Source: Ruminococcus champanellensis 18P13 = JCM 17042 (GTDB lineage Bacteria > Bacillota > Clostridia > Oscillospirales > Ruminococcaceae). From it: a stretch of 64,000 nucleotides of DNA. The translations under genes were made by a program, and so were the position numbers. Of the stretch, positions 7,322-16,786 are shown in pieces. The DNA lies in assembly GCF_000210095.1 (NCBI RefSeq), contig NC_021039.1:1640107-1704106 (forward strand). The letters run 5' to 3'. Position 1 is the first letter of the stretch. The number at the start of each line of letters is the position of its first letter. A model generated the notes under the pieces. The model was given only the letters and a program-made list of their open reading frames with translations, did not search any database and was not told where the DNA came from.

Positions 7322-9097
7322 ATGGCATTGGACGGTGCATTTCTGCACATGATACAAGGGGAGTTGGACTGCCTGCTGGAGGGGCGGATCGACAAGGTGT
7401 ATCAGCCCTCCCGGGAGTCGGTGATCCTGGGCTTTCGCACAAAGCAGGGGGCAAGAAAGCTGCTGATTTCCGCTGCTCCCAGCAGTGCCCGGGTGCATAT
7501 GACCCAGGTGGCAGTGGATAACCCTGCAAAGCCTCCTATGTTCTGCATGCTTTTGCGGAAGCATCTCACCGGGGGGCGGCTCATTGCCATCCGGCAGGAT
7601 GGACTGGAACGGATCCTCTTTCTGGACTTTCAGTGTACCAATGAGTTGGGGGACAGCGTGGTCATTACTCTTGCCTGTGAGATCATGGGTCGCTGCTCCA
7701 ATCTGGTGGTGATCCGGCAGGATGGCACCATTCTGGACTGCCTGCGTCGGGTGGACGCTTCCGTATCCCGGGAGCGTATGGTACTGCCGGGTATGACCTA
7801 CGCCATGCCCCCCAGAGAGGAACGGCTTTGCCTGCTGGATGCGGACCGGGATGCACTGACCCGGCTGGTTACACCCATGCAGCCGGGAAAGCTGGCAAAG
7901 CAACTGGTGGCAGGCATGGAGGGCATTTCCCCTTTGCTGGCACGGGAGTGGGCGTATTACGCCTTTCGGGGCAGTGAGCCAGTCGGTGAGCAGATTGAGC
8001 CGGAGCAGGCGAATCGGTTGGTATTTGCCATGCAGCAGACCCGGAGCATCCTTCTGGGGGAGCAGCCTGCTCATTATGCCACGCTGCGTACCCGGGAGGA
8101 CATGCTGAAGGAGTTTTGCTTTCAGCGGATCGCCCAGTACGGTACGCTGATGCTGGAAAGTGAAGCATCCAGTGCTTGTGAGACTCTGGATGAATTTTAT
8201 GCCCGGCGGGATCAGGATGCCCGGCTCAAGCAGCGGGCAAATGATCTGTTTACCCTGCTGATGCATACCATGGAGCGGATTTCCAAGCGGCTTGCCAATC
8301 AGCGGGAGGAGCTGGCGGCGTGCGCTGCAAAGGAGGACATGAAGCAGAAGGGGGATTTGTTGTCGGCAAATCTCTATCAGCTGCAAAAGGGGGATGCGGT
8401 TGCCCGGGTGCAGAATTTTTACGATCCCGCATGCCCCACGGTGGAGATCCCCCTGGATGTGCGGCTGACCCCTTCCCAGAATGCACAGCGGTATTATGCC
8501 AAGTACCGGAAGGCAAGCACGGCGGAAAAAGTGCTGGTGGAACAGATCCGGAACGGGGAAGAGGAACTCCGCTACATTGACAGCGTGTTTGACGCATTGA
8601 CCCGCTGCACCAGTGAAACGGACATTGCAGTGCTCCGGGAGGAGCTGGCAGGGGAGGGGTATCTGCGTGCTGCACGCCGTGGTACCAAGCCCGCCCGATC
8701 CCAGCCGCCGTTGGTGTTCCGTTCTTCGGATGGGTTTCAGATTCTGGTGGGACGGAACAACCGGCAGAACGATCAGTTGACGCTGAAGCAGGCGGCAAAG
8801 CAGGATCTCTGGCTGCACACCCAGGGTATTCCCGGCTCCCATGTGATCGTGGTCAGTCAGGGCAGGGAGATCCCGGAGTCTACGATTTACGAGGCAGCAT
8901 TGCTGGCAGCCCATCACAGCAAGGGAAGGGATTCGGCTCAGGTGCCGGTGGATTACTGCCCGGTGCGGTATGTAAAAAAGCCCAACGGGGCAAAGCCCGG
9001 CATGGTGATCTTTACAAATTATCAGACCCTATATGTAAAGCCGGACGAAGAAATTCTGGAGCGATGCAGGGAGGGCGTTCATGAAACCGCTGGATGA
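7322..9097 (+). CDS. rqcH: Rqc2/NEMF homologue RqcH
   Basis: 591 residues. The NFACT-N domain covers about 1-130 (MLLRKHLTGG), helix-hairpin-helix and coiled-coil segments follow, and the C-terminal NFACT-R/DUF814 domain has DLWLHTQGIPGSHVIV near 500. RqcH binds split 50S subunits and recruits tRNA-Ala to add C-terminal alanine tails to stalled chains; older annotation calls it fibronectin-binding protein. ATG 7322 is set by AAAGGAG. The family's conserved Asp-Arg pair is Glu96-Arg97 here (DGLERILF), a conservative change. It follows the Nif3-like gene and overlaps the glycosylase gene by 17 bases. Confidence 0.93.
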   Translation: MALDGAFLHMIQGELDCLLEGRIDKVYQPSRESVILGFRTKQGARKLLISAAPSSARVHMTQVAVDNPAKPPMFCMLLRKHLTGGRLIAIRQDGLERILFLDFQCTNELGDSVVITLACEIMGRCSNLVVIRQDGTILDCLRRVDASVSRERMVLPGMTYAMPPREERLCLLDADRDALTRLVTPMQPGKLAKQLVAGMEGISPLLAREWAYYAFRGSEPVGEQIEPEQANRLVFAMQQTRSILLGEQPAHYATLRTREDMLKEFCFQRIAQYGTLMLESEASSACETLDEFYARRDQDARLKQRANDLFTLLMHTMERISKRLANQREELAACAAKEDMKQKGDLLSANLYQLQKGDAVARVQNFYDPACPTVEIPLDVRLTPSQNAQRYYAKYRKASTAEKVLVEQIRNGEEELRYIDSVFDALTRCTSETDIAVLREELAGEGYLRAARRGTKPARSQPPLVFRSSDGFQILVGRNNRQNDQLTLKQAAKQDLWLHTQGIPGSHVIVVSQGREIPESTIYEAALLAAHHSKGRDSAQVPVDYCPVRYVKKPNGAKPGMVIFTNYQTLYVKPDEEILERCREGVHETAG

Positions 9098-9593
9098 TGC
9101 ATTTTTTCACCGGGATTGCCTGGAGGTGGCACCGGCACTGGTAGGGAAGCTGCTGGTGCGTCAATTGCCGGACGGCTCCCTGCGCCGGGTGCGGATCACA
9201 GAAACGGAAGCCTATCGGGGTGAGGAGGATCGTGCCTGTCATGCGTCCAAGGGACGCACAAAGCGGACAGAGCTTTTGTATGGAGAGAGTGGTATCATTT
9301 ATATTTACCTGTGCTACGGCATGCACTGGCTGATGAACGTGATCACCGGGGAGCCGGATCAGCCCCAGGGGGTGTTGTTCCGGGCAGCGGCGGACTATAC
9401 GGGTCCCGGAAAGCTCACCAAGTATTTGCAGCTGGATGGAGCGTGCAACGGTAAGCCATTGCAGCCGGAAACCGGAATTTGGGTGGAGGATGACGGCTTT
9501 GTGCCGGAGCTGATTACAAAGCCCCGGGTCGGCATCGATTATGCGGGCCCGGAGTGGGCGGCAAAGCCCTGGCGATTCGTCTTGAAGCCGTAA
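9081..9593 (+). CDS. 3-methyladenine DNA glycosylase (AAG/Mpg family)
   Basis: 170 residues. Motifs ITETEAYRGEEDRACHASKG and IYIYLCYGMHWLMNV are those of the AAG/MPG family, which excises alkylated purines such as 3-methyladenine and hypoxanthine; the Glu in TETEAY fits the catalytic general base. The protein is slightly shorter than typical bacterial members (about 190-200), mainly at the end. Its start overlaps rqcH by 17 bases, so it is the last gene of the trmK operon, which a terminator closes at 9643. Confidence 0.92.
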   Translation: MKPLDDAFFHRDCLEVAPALVGKLLVRQLPDGSLRRVRITETEAYRGEEDRACHASKGRTKRTELLYGESGIIYIYLCYGMHWLMNVITGEPDQPQGVLFRAAADYTGPGKLTKYLQLDGACNGKPLQPETGIWVEDDGFVPELITKPRVGIDYAGPEWAAKPWRFVLKP

Positions 9594-9642
9594 TACAGCA
9601 CAAAGATTGTGGGGCAAATGTGCTTTGTGTGGTGTTGCCATC

Positions 9643-9684
9643 GGGCAATGCTGCGGAATGTGGAGCATTGCCCTTGCTTTTTGT
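9643..9684 (+). terminator. Rho-independent terminator after the glycosylase gene
   Basis: 10-bp stem GGGCAATGCT / AGCATTGCCC (9643-9652 with 9664-9673), 11-base loop, then TTGCTTTTTG. Confidence 0.88.
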
Positions 9685-9696
9685 CCCGAATTATGC

Positions 9697-9702
9697 TATA
9701 CT
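9697..9702 (+). promoter_or_regulatory. Probable -10 element of the valS promoter
   Basis: TATACT 61 bases before the valS start. The only -35 candidate at 17 bases is TTGCTT, which overlaps the terminator T-run, so the promoter is moderate. No T-box features were found. Confidence 0.5.
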
Positions 9703-9762
9703 GGATTTATATTGATTTCAGGCGGCAATTTCCGGCTGCCTATATGACTGGAGAGAAACAAC

Positions 9763-12384
9763 ATGCGCAAGGAGCTTGCAAAATCCTACAGTCCCAAGGA
9801 CTTTGAGGATAAGATTTATGCTTACTGGATGGACAACCACTGCTTCCACGCAGAGGTTGACCGGACAAAGAACCCCTATACCATTGTCATCCCCCCTCCG
9901 AACATCACCGGTCAGCTGCATATGGGACATGCACTGGACGAAACCTTGCAGGATATTCTGATCCGGTACCGCCGGATGCAGGGCTACTGCACTCTGTGGC
10001 TGCCCGGTACGGATCATGCTTCTATTGCAACAGAGGCAAAGATTGTAGAGGCGATGCGGAAAGAGGGCATCACCAAGGACGATATCGGCAGAGACGGCTT
10101 TTTAAAGCGTGCCTGGGCATGGAAGGAGCAGTACGGCGGCAGAATCGTAGAGCAGCTCAAGAAGCTGGGCTCCTCCTGCGACTGGGAGCGGGAGCGTTTT
10201 ACCATGGACGAGGGCTGCAACCGGGCTGTCCGGGAGGTGTTCGTCCGGTATTATGAAGAAGGTCTGATCTACCGGGGAGAACGGATCATCAACTGGTGCC
10301 CTCACTGCCACACTTCCATTTCCAATGCAGAGGTGGAATTTGAGGAGCAGGACGGCTTCTTCTGGCACCTGCGGTATCCGCTTTCTGACGGCAGCGGTTA
10401 TCTGGAGCTTGCCACCACCCGTCCGGAGACCCTGCTGGGTGATACGGCAGTGGCAGTGAACCCGAAGGATGAACGCTACAAGCAGTATGTGGGCAAGACC
10501 GTGGTTCTGCCTTTGGTTGGCAGAGAAATCCCGGTGGTTGCAGACAGCTATGTGGATATGGAATTTGGTACCGGCGTTGTAAAGATCACACCTGCCCATG
10601 ACCCCAACGACTTTGAGGTGGGCAGACGGCATGATCTGCCGGTAATCAATGTGATGACCGATGATGCCAAGATTATTGCGGATTACCCCAAGTATGCGGG
10701 TATGGATCGGTATGAAGCCCGGAAAGCCATTGTGGCAGACCTGGAGGCAGGAGGCTATCTGATTCAGGTGGAGCCTCATGCTCACAACGTAGGCACCTGC
10801 TACCGGTGCGGCACCACCGTAGAGCCGAGAGTATCCCTCCAGTGGTTTGTGAAGATGGAGGAGCTTGCAAAGCCTGCTATTGACGTGGTGCGCAGCGGAA
10901 AGATCAAGTTTGTGCCGGAGCGTTTTGACAAGAACTACTTTAACTGGATGGAGGATATCCGGGACTGGTGCATTTCCCGTCAGCTTTGGTGGGGACATCA
11001 GATTCCTGCCTTTTACTGTGATGATTGCGGCGAGCTGGTAGTCACCAAGGAGGATACGGCGGTTTGCCCCAAGTGCGGCAAGCCCATGCGGCAGGATCCG
11101 GATACTCTGGATACCTGGTTCTCCTCTGCTTTGTGGCCCTTCTCCACGTTGGGCTGGCCGGATCATACCGAGGAACTGGATTACTTCTATCCCACTTCTA
11201 CTTTGGTTACCGGTTATGACATCATCACTTTCTGGGTATCCCGTATGATCGTTGCCGGTATGGCGCACATGAAGGAGATCCCCTTTGACACGGTGCTGAT
11301 CCACGGTCTGGTGCGGGATTCCCAGGGCAGAAAGATGTCCAAGTCCCTGGGCAACGGCATTGACCCCCTGGAGGTCATTGACCAGTACGGTGCGGATGCC
11401 CTTCGGTTCATGCTGGCAACGGGCAATGCGCCGGGCAATGATATGCGCTACATGGACGAAAAGGTGAAGGCGTCCCGGAACTTTGCCAACAAGCTGTGGA
11501 ATGCTTCCCGGTTTATTATGATGAATCTGCCGGAGGATTACGAGCTTACCGGTCTGCCGGAAAGCCTGACCATTGAGGATAAGTGGATTCTGACCCGGTT
11601 CAATGACCTGTGCAAGGCGGTTACCGAGAATCTGGACAAGTTTGAGTTGGGCATTGCAGTTTCCAAGCTGTACGATTTCATCTGGGATGTATACTGTGAC
11701 TGGTACATTGAGCTGACCAAGCCCCGTATCATGGCTGGCGGCGCAACCAAGGAAAGCGCCCAGGCGGTTCTGGTTTGGGTAATGCAGGGCATGCTGAAGC
11801 TGCTGCATCCCTTTATGCCCTTTATTACCGAGGAAATCTGGCAGGCGCTTACCGGCGGCAAGACTCCCATTATGCTGGAGCGTTATCCGGAATTTGACCC
11901 GGCTCTGGATTACCGGGCGGATGCGGATGCCTTTGAAAAGGTGATCGCAGCCATCTCTGCAATCCGGAATCTGCGTACCTCCATGAACGTTCCGCCTTCT
12001 GTAAAGGCGAAGGTATGCATCGAGACCCAGGATCAGGAGCTGTTCCGTTCCTGCGGCATGTTCTTTGAAAAGCTGGCGTTTGCATCCGGCGTGGAAGTGG
12101 CATCCGGCTTTACCATGGAGGATGCAGCGACCGCAGTAACCGATGCCTGCCGGATCTTCATCCCCATGGATGAACTGGTGGACAAGGAAAAGGAACTGGC
12201 ACGGCTGGAAAAGGAGCGTGCAGCCGTACAGAAGGATCTGGACTTCCTTGGGGGCAAGCTCAACAACCAGGGCTTCCTGGCAAAGGCTCCTGCAAAGCTG
12301 ATTGAGGCGGAGCAGGCAAAGCTCGCAAAGGCAAAGGACAAAATGGAAAAGATCATGCAGTCCATTGCAGGACTGAAAAAATAA
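9763..12384 (+). CDS. valS: Valyl-tRNA synthetase
   Basis: 873 residues, normal for bacterial ValRS, which charges tRNA-Val. The class I HIGH motif appears as PPPNITGQLHMGHAL near residue 45 and KMSKS as GRKMSKSLGNGIDPLE near 525. Zinc-like cysteine pairs CYRCG and CDDCG / CPKCG are present in the connective region. The last 65 residues form the usual Ala/Lys/Glu-rich coiled coil that contacts the tRNA. It stands alone between two terminators, and its leader is too short for a T-box. Confidence 0.98.
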   Translation: MRKELAKSYSPKDFEDKIYAYWMDNHCFHAEVDRTKNPYTIVIPPPNITGQLHMGHALDETLQDILIRYRRMQGYCTLWLPGTDHASIATEAKIVEAMRKEGITKDDIGRDGFLKRAWAWKEQYGGRIVEQLKKLGSSCDWERERFTMDEGCNRAVREVFVRYYEEGLIYRGERIINWCPHCHTSISNAEVEFEEQDGFFWHLRYPLSDGSGYLELATTRPETLLGDTAVAVNPKDERYKQYVGKTVVLPLVGREIPVVADSYVDMEFGTGVVKITPAHDPNDFEVGRRHDLPVINVMTDDAKIIADYPKYAGMDRYEARKAIVADLEAGGYLIQVEPHAHNVGTCYRCGTTVEPRVSLQWFVKMEELAKPAIDVVRSGKIKFVPERFDKNYFNWMEDIRDWCISRQLWWGHQIPAFYCDDCGELVVTKEDTAVCPKCGKPMRQDPDTLDTWFSSALWPFSTLGWPDHTEELDYFYPTSTLVTGYDIITFWVSRMIVAGMAHMKEIPFDTVLIHGLVRDSQGRKMSKSLGNGIDPLEVIDQYGADALRFMLATGNAPGNDMRYMDEKVKASRNFANKLWNASRFIMMNLPEDYELTGLPESLTIEDKWILTRFNDLCKAVTENLDKFELGIAVSKLYDFIWDVYCDWYIELTKPRIMAGGATKESAQAVLVWVMQGMLKLLHPFMPFITEEIWQALTGGKTPIMLERYPEFDPALDYRADADAFEKVIAAISAIRNLRTSMNVPPSVKAKVCIETQDQELFRSCGMFFEKLAFASGVEVASGFTMEDAATAVTDACRIFIPMDELVDKEKELARLEKERAAVQKDLDFLGGKLNNQGFLAKAPAKLIEAEQAKLAKAKDKMEKIMQSIAGLKK

Positions 12385-12389
12385 GGATG

Positions 12390-12415
12390 GGGAGGACGGA
12401 AGTCCTCCCTTTTTC
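12390..12415 (+). terminator. Rho-independent terminator after valS
   Basis: 8-bp stem GGGAGGAC / GTCCTCCC with loop GGAA, then TTTTTC. It ends only 13 bases before folC, so folC is read either by read-through or from a promoter inside valS. Confidence 0.88.
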
Positions 12416-12427
12416 TGAGGTGAGAAC

Positions 12428-13687
12428 ATGACATATGCACAGACAATGAAATACATCAATCACTTTGGGCACACAGGGGCACCGGTGACGGATCTGAGCC
12501 GGATGGAAACACTGCTGGATGCGCTGGGGAATCCCCACCGGCAGTTGAAATTCGTCCACATAGCCGGTACAAACGGCAAAGGCTCCACCCTGACCTACTG
12601 TGCGGAAGCCTCCATGACCGCCGGCATCCAAACAGGCATGTTCACCTCTCCCTATATTCTGTGCTACGAGGATCGGATTCGGGTCAATGGGGAGAATATC
12701 CCCCGGGATGCGCTTTGCCGACTGGGGGAGCAGGTGCGGGAGCATGCGCCGGAGCTGCCCTTTTCCCAGTTTGAGATCACCCTTGCGATCGCTCTGCTGT
12801 ATTTTCTGGAGCGTCAGTGTGAGCTGGTGTTTCTGGAGGTGGGCATCGGGGGGCTGCTGGACGCTACCAACGTGGTGGATCCCCTGGTAAGCGTCATCAC
12901 CTCCATTTCCCTGGATCACACCGCCCTGCTGGGGAATACGGTGGAGCAGATCGCCTGGCAAAAGGCAGGGATCATCAAGCCCCATCGTCCGGTGGTGCTG
13001 GCACCTGCCAATCTGCCGGAGGTATGCAGCGTGGTGCGAAACCGGGCGGCGGTGGTGGATGCCCCTTTGCAGGAGGCGGAGCAGATTCCTTTGGAGATCC
13101 GGCGGCAGGATATTGCCGGGGCATCCTTTGTGTATGGAGACAGACCCTATGAAATTTCCATGCCTGGACTGCATCAGATCCACAACGCCATGACTGCGGT
13201 CTGTGTGCTGCATGTGCTGGAGCAGCTGGGATATCCCATTTCAGAGGAAGCCATCCAACAGGGGCTTTTGCATGGGAAGGTGCCTGCCCGGATCCAGGTG
13301 CTGTGCCGGGAGCCTTTGACCCTGCTGGACGGGGGGCATAATCCGGACGGCACAGAGGCGCTGCGGGATACGCTGAACGCCTGCGCTCCCAAGCCCATAT
13401 ACGGGGTGGTGGGGCTGATCGACACCAAGGATTATCAGCATGCTGTGGGGAATCTGGAGCAGGTGCTGGAGCAGGCATTTTGTGTGGATGGATACGCACC
13501 CAACAGTGTGCCGGCGGAAACCCTGGCGGAGGCATTCACCCGCATTTCCGCAATGCCCCTGCCCTTGAAAGCGGCTTATACCAAAGCGGTGCAGCTTGCA
13601 AAAGCCCATGGGGGAACTGCTGTGATCTGTGGTTCTCTGTACCTTGCCAGCCGGTTTTTGGCAGAGATGGATATGAACAAAATGTGA
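12428..13687 (+). CDS. folC: Folylpolyglutamate/dihydrofolate synthase
   Basis: 419 residues. The Mur-ligase-like ATP-binding loop HIAGTNGKGSTLTY (about residue 41) and the folate-binding TSPYILCYEDRIRVNG are diagnostic. The enzyme adds glutamate to folates, retaining them in the cell, and in bacteria often also makes dihydrofolate from dihydropteroate. VGIGGLLDATNVV and SLDHTALLG complete the family pattern. GAGGTGAGAAC lies just before the ATG. No other folate gene is in the window. Confidence 0.95.
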   Translation: MTYAQTMKYINHFGHTGAPVTDLSRMETLLDALGNPHRQLKFVHIAGTNGKGSTLTYCAEASMTAGIQTGMFTSPYILCYEDRIRVNGENIPRDALCRLGEQVREHAPELPFSQFEITLAIALLYFLERQCELVFLEVGIGGLLDATNVVDPLVSVITSISLDHTALLGNTVEQIAWQKAGIIKPHRPVVLAPANLPEVCSVVRNRAAVVDAPLQEAEQIPLEIRRQDIAGASFVYGDRPYEISMPGLHQIHNAMTAVCVLHVLEQLGYPISEEAIQQGLLHGKVPARIQVLCREPLTLLDGGHNPDGTEALRDTLNACAPKPIYGVVGLIDTKDYQHAVGNLEQVLEQAFCVDGYAPNSVPAETLAEAFTRISAMPLPLKAAYTKAVQLAKAHGGTAVICGSLYLASRFLAEMDMNKM

Positions 13688-13713
13688 AGATTCAAAAAAG
13701 TTGCCGTTTGCTA

Positions 13714-13742
13714 TTGCAAGCGGCATTTCTTTGTAGTATAAT
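13714..13742 (+). promoter_or_regulatory. Sigma-A promoter for the surface acylation locus
   Basis: TTGCAA (13714-13719), a 17-base spacer and consensus TATAAT (13737-13742). It implies a leader of about 170 bases before the MBOAT gene. Confidence 0.8.
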
Positions 13743-13747
13743 GAAAT

Positions 13748-13905
13748 TATGTTGGGGATCTTGTCGAAAAAGAAACATGACAAGCTGCTTCGCCTGAAAG
13801 GAAAGATCCTGCAAAGCCCTGTTTTTCGGGGCTGGATGGTTTTTGATCCGGCAGAGCGAAAGAAGGATCCCTGTTTGTGTAGAGAATGATTTCAACAAAA
13901 GAAAT
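13748..13905 (+). other. Long untranslated leader of the MBOAT gene
   Basis: The stretch holds two simple hairpins, CTTGTC / GACAAG near 13760-13785 and AGCCC / GGGCT near 13815-13835. It contains GCAAAGCC, a short string also found in class I cyclic di-GMP riboswitches, but the other conserved parts of that class are missing. No gene was seen in it. A role as a regulatory RNA is only a possibility. Confidence 0.35.
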
Positions 13906-13917
13906 GAGGCTGTTTTT

Positions 13918-15321
13918 ATGGTATTTTCCAGTCTTTTCTTTTTGTATTTGTTTTTACCATTATGTCTGCTGGCCTATTGGCTGGCACCGAAAATCGAATA
14001 CAAAAACAATGTACTGATTCTTTTTTCTTTGGTCTTTTATGCCTGGGGAGAGCCCCTGTGGGTGCTGCTGCTGGTATTCAGTGCCACGGCAAACTATCTG
14101 TTCGGACTGCTGATCGAAAAATATCGGGGGAAAGCCGGTGCAAAAACTGCACTGGTTTCTTCTTTGGTGCTGAATCTGGGGCTGTTGTTTCTGTTTAAGT
14201 ACAGCGCCTTTACCGCTGAAAACATCAATGCGTTGTTTTCCATTCATCTGCCCGTTCCCAACATCCGGCTTCCCATTGGCATTAGTTTTTATACCTTCCA
14301 GACTATTTCCTATGTGGTGGACTGCTATTGGGAAAAGATCCGGGCTCAGCGGAGCTATTCCAAATTCCTGCTGTATGTATCCATGTTCCCCCAGTTGGTG
14401 GCTGGCCCCATCGTCCGGTACAGCACCATCGAGCCGGAGTTGTCCAAACGGTATGCCACTGCCCATGACATCAGCGAGGGTCTGACCCGGATCATGATCG
14501 GTCTGGGCAAAAAAGTCATTCTTTCCAACCATCTGAGTACCATCGTAGACGCATTCTTCACCGGTGATCTGGATCATGTTTCCGTGTTGGGCACCTGGTA
14601 TGCGGTTGCGGTTTACGCTATGCAGATCTACTTTGACTTTTCCGGCTATTCAGATATGGCAATCGGATTGGGACGGCTGTTCGGATTCCACTTTGACGAA
14701 AACTTCCGGCATCCCTTTCTGTGCAAGGACATTACAGAGTTCTGGCAGCGCTGGCACATTTCTCTGGGCACCTTCTTCCGGGATTATCTGCTGTACATCC
14801 CCATCTTCGGCAAGCGCCGGGCATACGGTGGACTGTTCCTGGTTTGGTTCTGCACGGGTCTGTGGCATGGCGCAAGCTGGAACTATATCATCTGGGGTCT
14901 GTATTTCGGCATCTTTATCTGCTTTGAGCGACTGCTGGGTAAAAAGCGTATCAAGCAGATCCCGGTGGCAGTGCGGCATATCTACTCCAAAATCGTTATC
15001 GTCATCGGCTTTGGTATCTTCTACTTTGAAAAGCTGCCCCAGTTGGGCCAGTTCTTCAAGAACCTGATCGGTGTTGGCGGCAATGGCTTTATCGATGAAT
15101 TCACCAAGCTGTCTGTTGCGAACAATCTGTATCTGCTGATCGGAGCGGTAATCTGCTGCTTCCCGGTTGTGGAAACCTTGGAAAAGCTTGCAAAGAAGTC
15201 CGAGGGACGGCAGCTGGCATTTGGTGTGCTGCAGGCTGTGTGCAACGGGGTGCTGTTGGTGACAAGCAGTATTTTGCTGGTGGATGCCACCAACAATCCG
15301 TTCCTGTATTTTCGCTTTTAA
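13918..15321 (+). CDS. MBOAT family O-acyltransferase (AlgI/DltB type)
   Basis: 467 residues with about ten membrane segments. The MBOAT signatures are WQRWHISLGTFFRDYLLYIP, with His280, and TGLWHGASWNYIIWG, with the catalytic His317. Members such as AlgI, PatA and DltB pass acyl groups from a cytoplasmic donor through the membrane to a surface polymer. ATG 13918 is preceded by TGAGG at 8 bases. It is the first gene of a four-gene set with a DHHW protein, an FkbH-type enzyme and an acyl carrier protein. The presence of a dedicated carrier protein makes it DltB-like in logic, but no DltA homologue is nearby. Confidence 0.93.
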   Translation: MVFSSLFFLYLFLPLCLLAYWLAPKIEYKNNVLILFSLVFYAWGEPLWVLLLVFSATANYLFGLLIEKYRGKAGAKTALVSSLVLNLGLLFLFKYSAFTAENINALFSIHLPVPNIRLPIGISFYTFQTISYVVDCYWEKIRAQRSYSKFLLYVSMFPQLVAGPIVRYSTIEPELSKRYATAHDISEGLTRIMIGLGKKVILSNHLSTIVDAFFTGDLDHVSVLGTWYAVAVYAMQIYFDFSGYSDMAIGLGRLFGFHFDENFRHPFLCKDITEFWQRWHISLGTFFRDYLLYIPIFGKRRAYGGLFLVWFCTGLWHGASWNYIIWGLYFGIFICFERLLGKKRIKQIPVAVRHIYSKIVIVIGFGIFYFEKLPQLGQFFKNLIGVGGNGFIDEFTKLSVANNLYLLIGAVICCFPVVETLEKLAKKSEGRQLAFGVLQAVCNGVLLVTSSILLVDATNNPFLYFRF

Positions 15322-15333
15322 GGGGGTGCGCAT

Positions 15334-16776
15334 ATGGAACCGAAGGATCAACTGGATATTGAACTTGCATCCGAGAAGAAACCGGAACACAAGCAGCCAG
15401 TCCGGCACAGTCATCATTCTGCCCGACAGAAAACCGATTTGCTGAATGTACTGGTGATCGGCACATTGGTCACCGGAACGGCTTTGTGGTTTTTGTTCGG
15501 CACCCGCCCTACGGAATCCGAGATCGAAAACAGGAACCTTGCCAAGTTCCCTTCCTTTTCCTGGAGCGATTATATTTCCGGAAAGTACACGGCGGACATT
15601 GCAAACTATTACAACGACACCGTACCCAAGCGGGAATGGTTCAAGAATCTGACTGCATCCATGCGGCGGCATATGGGGGTGCAGATGGAGGATGACGTGA
15701 AGTTTTACGGCACCCTGCATGTAAACAAGGACAGCGAGCCGGAAACAACGGAGCCGCTGGTGACCACCCAGCCCATCCAGACCCAGGTGGGCACCGAGCC
15801 TGTTACCACTGCGCCGGATCAGCCGGCGGAAAGCCAGCAGATCACTGCTGCAACCACCGTTGCGGTGGAGGAGAACGATGACAGCAAGGAAGACGGGGAG
15901 ATCAGCAACAACATTCTGATCTACAAAAAGCGTGGCATCATGCTGTATGGCGGCAGCTATGCGGCAGGCAGAAATTACGCCAGCTATGTGAACGCATACA
16001 AGTCGGATCTGGGGGAGAACGTAAACGTATACTCCATGGTGATCCCCACCCCCTGTTCCTACTATATGCCGGACAAGTATAAGAACCTGATCGGCAGCGA
16101 GCAGGGGAATATCGATAATATCAACCAGTACCTGGACGGAGTCAAGCCGGTGAATGTATACGACATTCTGGGACAGCATGCGGATGAGCTGATCTATCCC
16201 CGGACGGATCATCACTGGGGCGCCATTGCTGCGTACTATGCGGCACAGGAGTTTGCATCCGTGGCACAGGTTCCTTTCCGGGATATCTCTCAGTTTGAGA
16301 AGATCACAAAGCCCGGTTATGTAGGCACGCTGTATGGTTATTCCGGGGATATCGTTCTGAAGGACAATCCGGAGGATTTCGTATATTATGCGCCGCAAGA
16401 GGATTATACCACCACCTACTATAACTCGGACATGAGCAACGAGCGCACCGGCAGACTGCTGATCAATCTGGAGAAGGTGAAGCCTGTCAGCTGGTATCTG
16501 GTATACATGGGCAGTGACGACAGAATTACCCATATCCAGACCTCCGCCCGGAATGGCAGAACGCTCTGCATCGTGAAGGACAGCTACGGCAATGCGCTGA
16601 CCCCCTACTTTATGGACAGCTTTGAGGACATTTATGTAATCGACATGCGGTACTTCAAGCCAAATGCCATTTCCTTTATGAAGGAGCACAACGTGACGGA
16701 TGTGCTGTTTGCCATGAACACCTTCAGCGCAACCGGGCCCAATGCCAAGAAAATAGAACAGATTCGCACACAATAA
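15334..16776 (+). CDS. DHHW family protein (AlgJ/AlgX-like)
   Basis: 480 residues. A cytoplasmic basic start, one membrane segment at about 38-53 (LNVLVIGTLVTGTALWFLF) and a long extracytoplasmic part. The DHHW motif is Asp292-His293-His294-Trp295 in PRTDHHWGAIAAYY, typical of the SGNH-like partners that complete acyl transfer on the outer side beside MBOAT proteins. A Thr/Pro/Glu-rich insert at about 130-185 separates the N-terminal part from the catalytic fold. It starts 12 bases after the MBOAT gene. Confidence 0.9.
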   Translation: MEPKDQLDIELASEKKPEHKQPVRHSHHSARQKTDLLNVLVIGTLVTGTALWFLFGTRPTESEIENRNLAKFPSFSWSDYISGKYTADIANYYNDTVPKREWFKNLTASMRRHMGVQMEDDVKFYGTLHVNKDSEPETTEPLVTTQPIQTQVGTEPVTTAPDQPAESQQITAATTVAVEENDDSKEDGEISNNILIYKKRGIMLYGGSYAAGRNYASYVNAYKSDLGENVNVYSMVIPTPCSYYMPDKYKNLIGSEQGNIDNINQYLDGVKPVNVYDILGQHADELIYPRTDHHWGAIAAYYAAQEFASVAQVPFRDISQFEKITKPGYVGTLYGYSGDIVLKDNPEDFVYYAPQEDYTTTYYNSDMSNERTGRLLINLEKVKPVSWYLVYMGSDDRITHIQTSARNGRTLCIVKDSYGNALTPYFMDSFEDIYVIDMRYFKPNAISFMKEHNVTDVLFAMNTFSATGPNAKKIEQIRTQ

Positions 16777-16786
16777 GGAGGGGCTT

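Noticed and set aside
9594-9762. T-box leader upstream of valS
   Set aside because: The gap is too short and lacks the T-box and specifier features; it holds the terminator of the preceding operon and a -10 element.
10102-12459. Long open frame on the minus strand opposite valS (785 codons)
   Set aside because: It is a mirror of valS coding bias; no start signal or recognisable protein family, and the sense gene is unmistakable.
13790-13840. Class I cyclic di-GMP riboswitch
   Set aside because: GCAAAGCC occurs, but the other conserved segments and paired helices of the class are missing.
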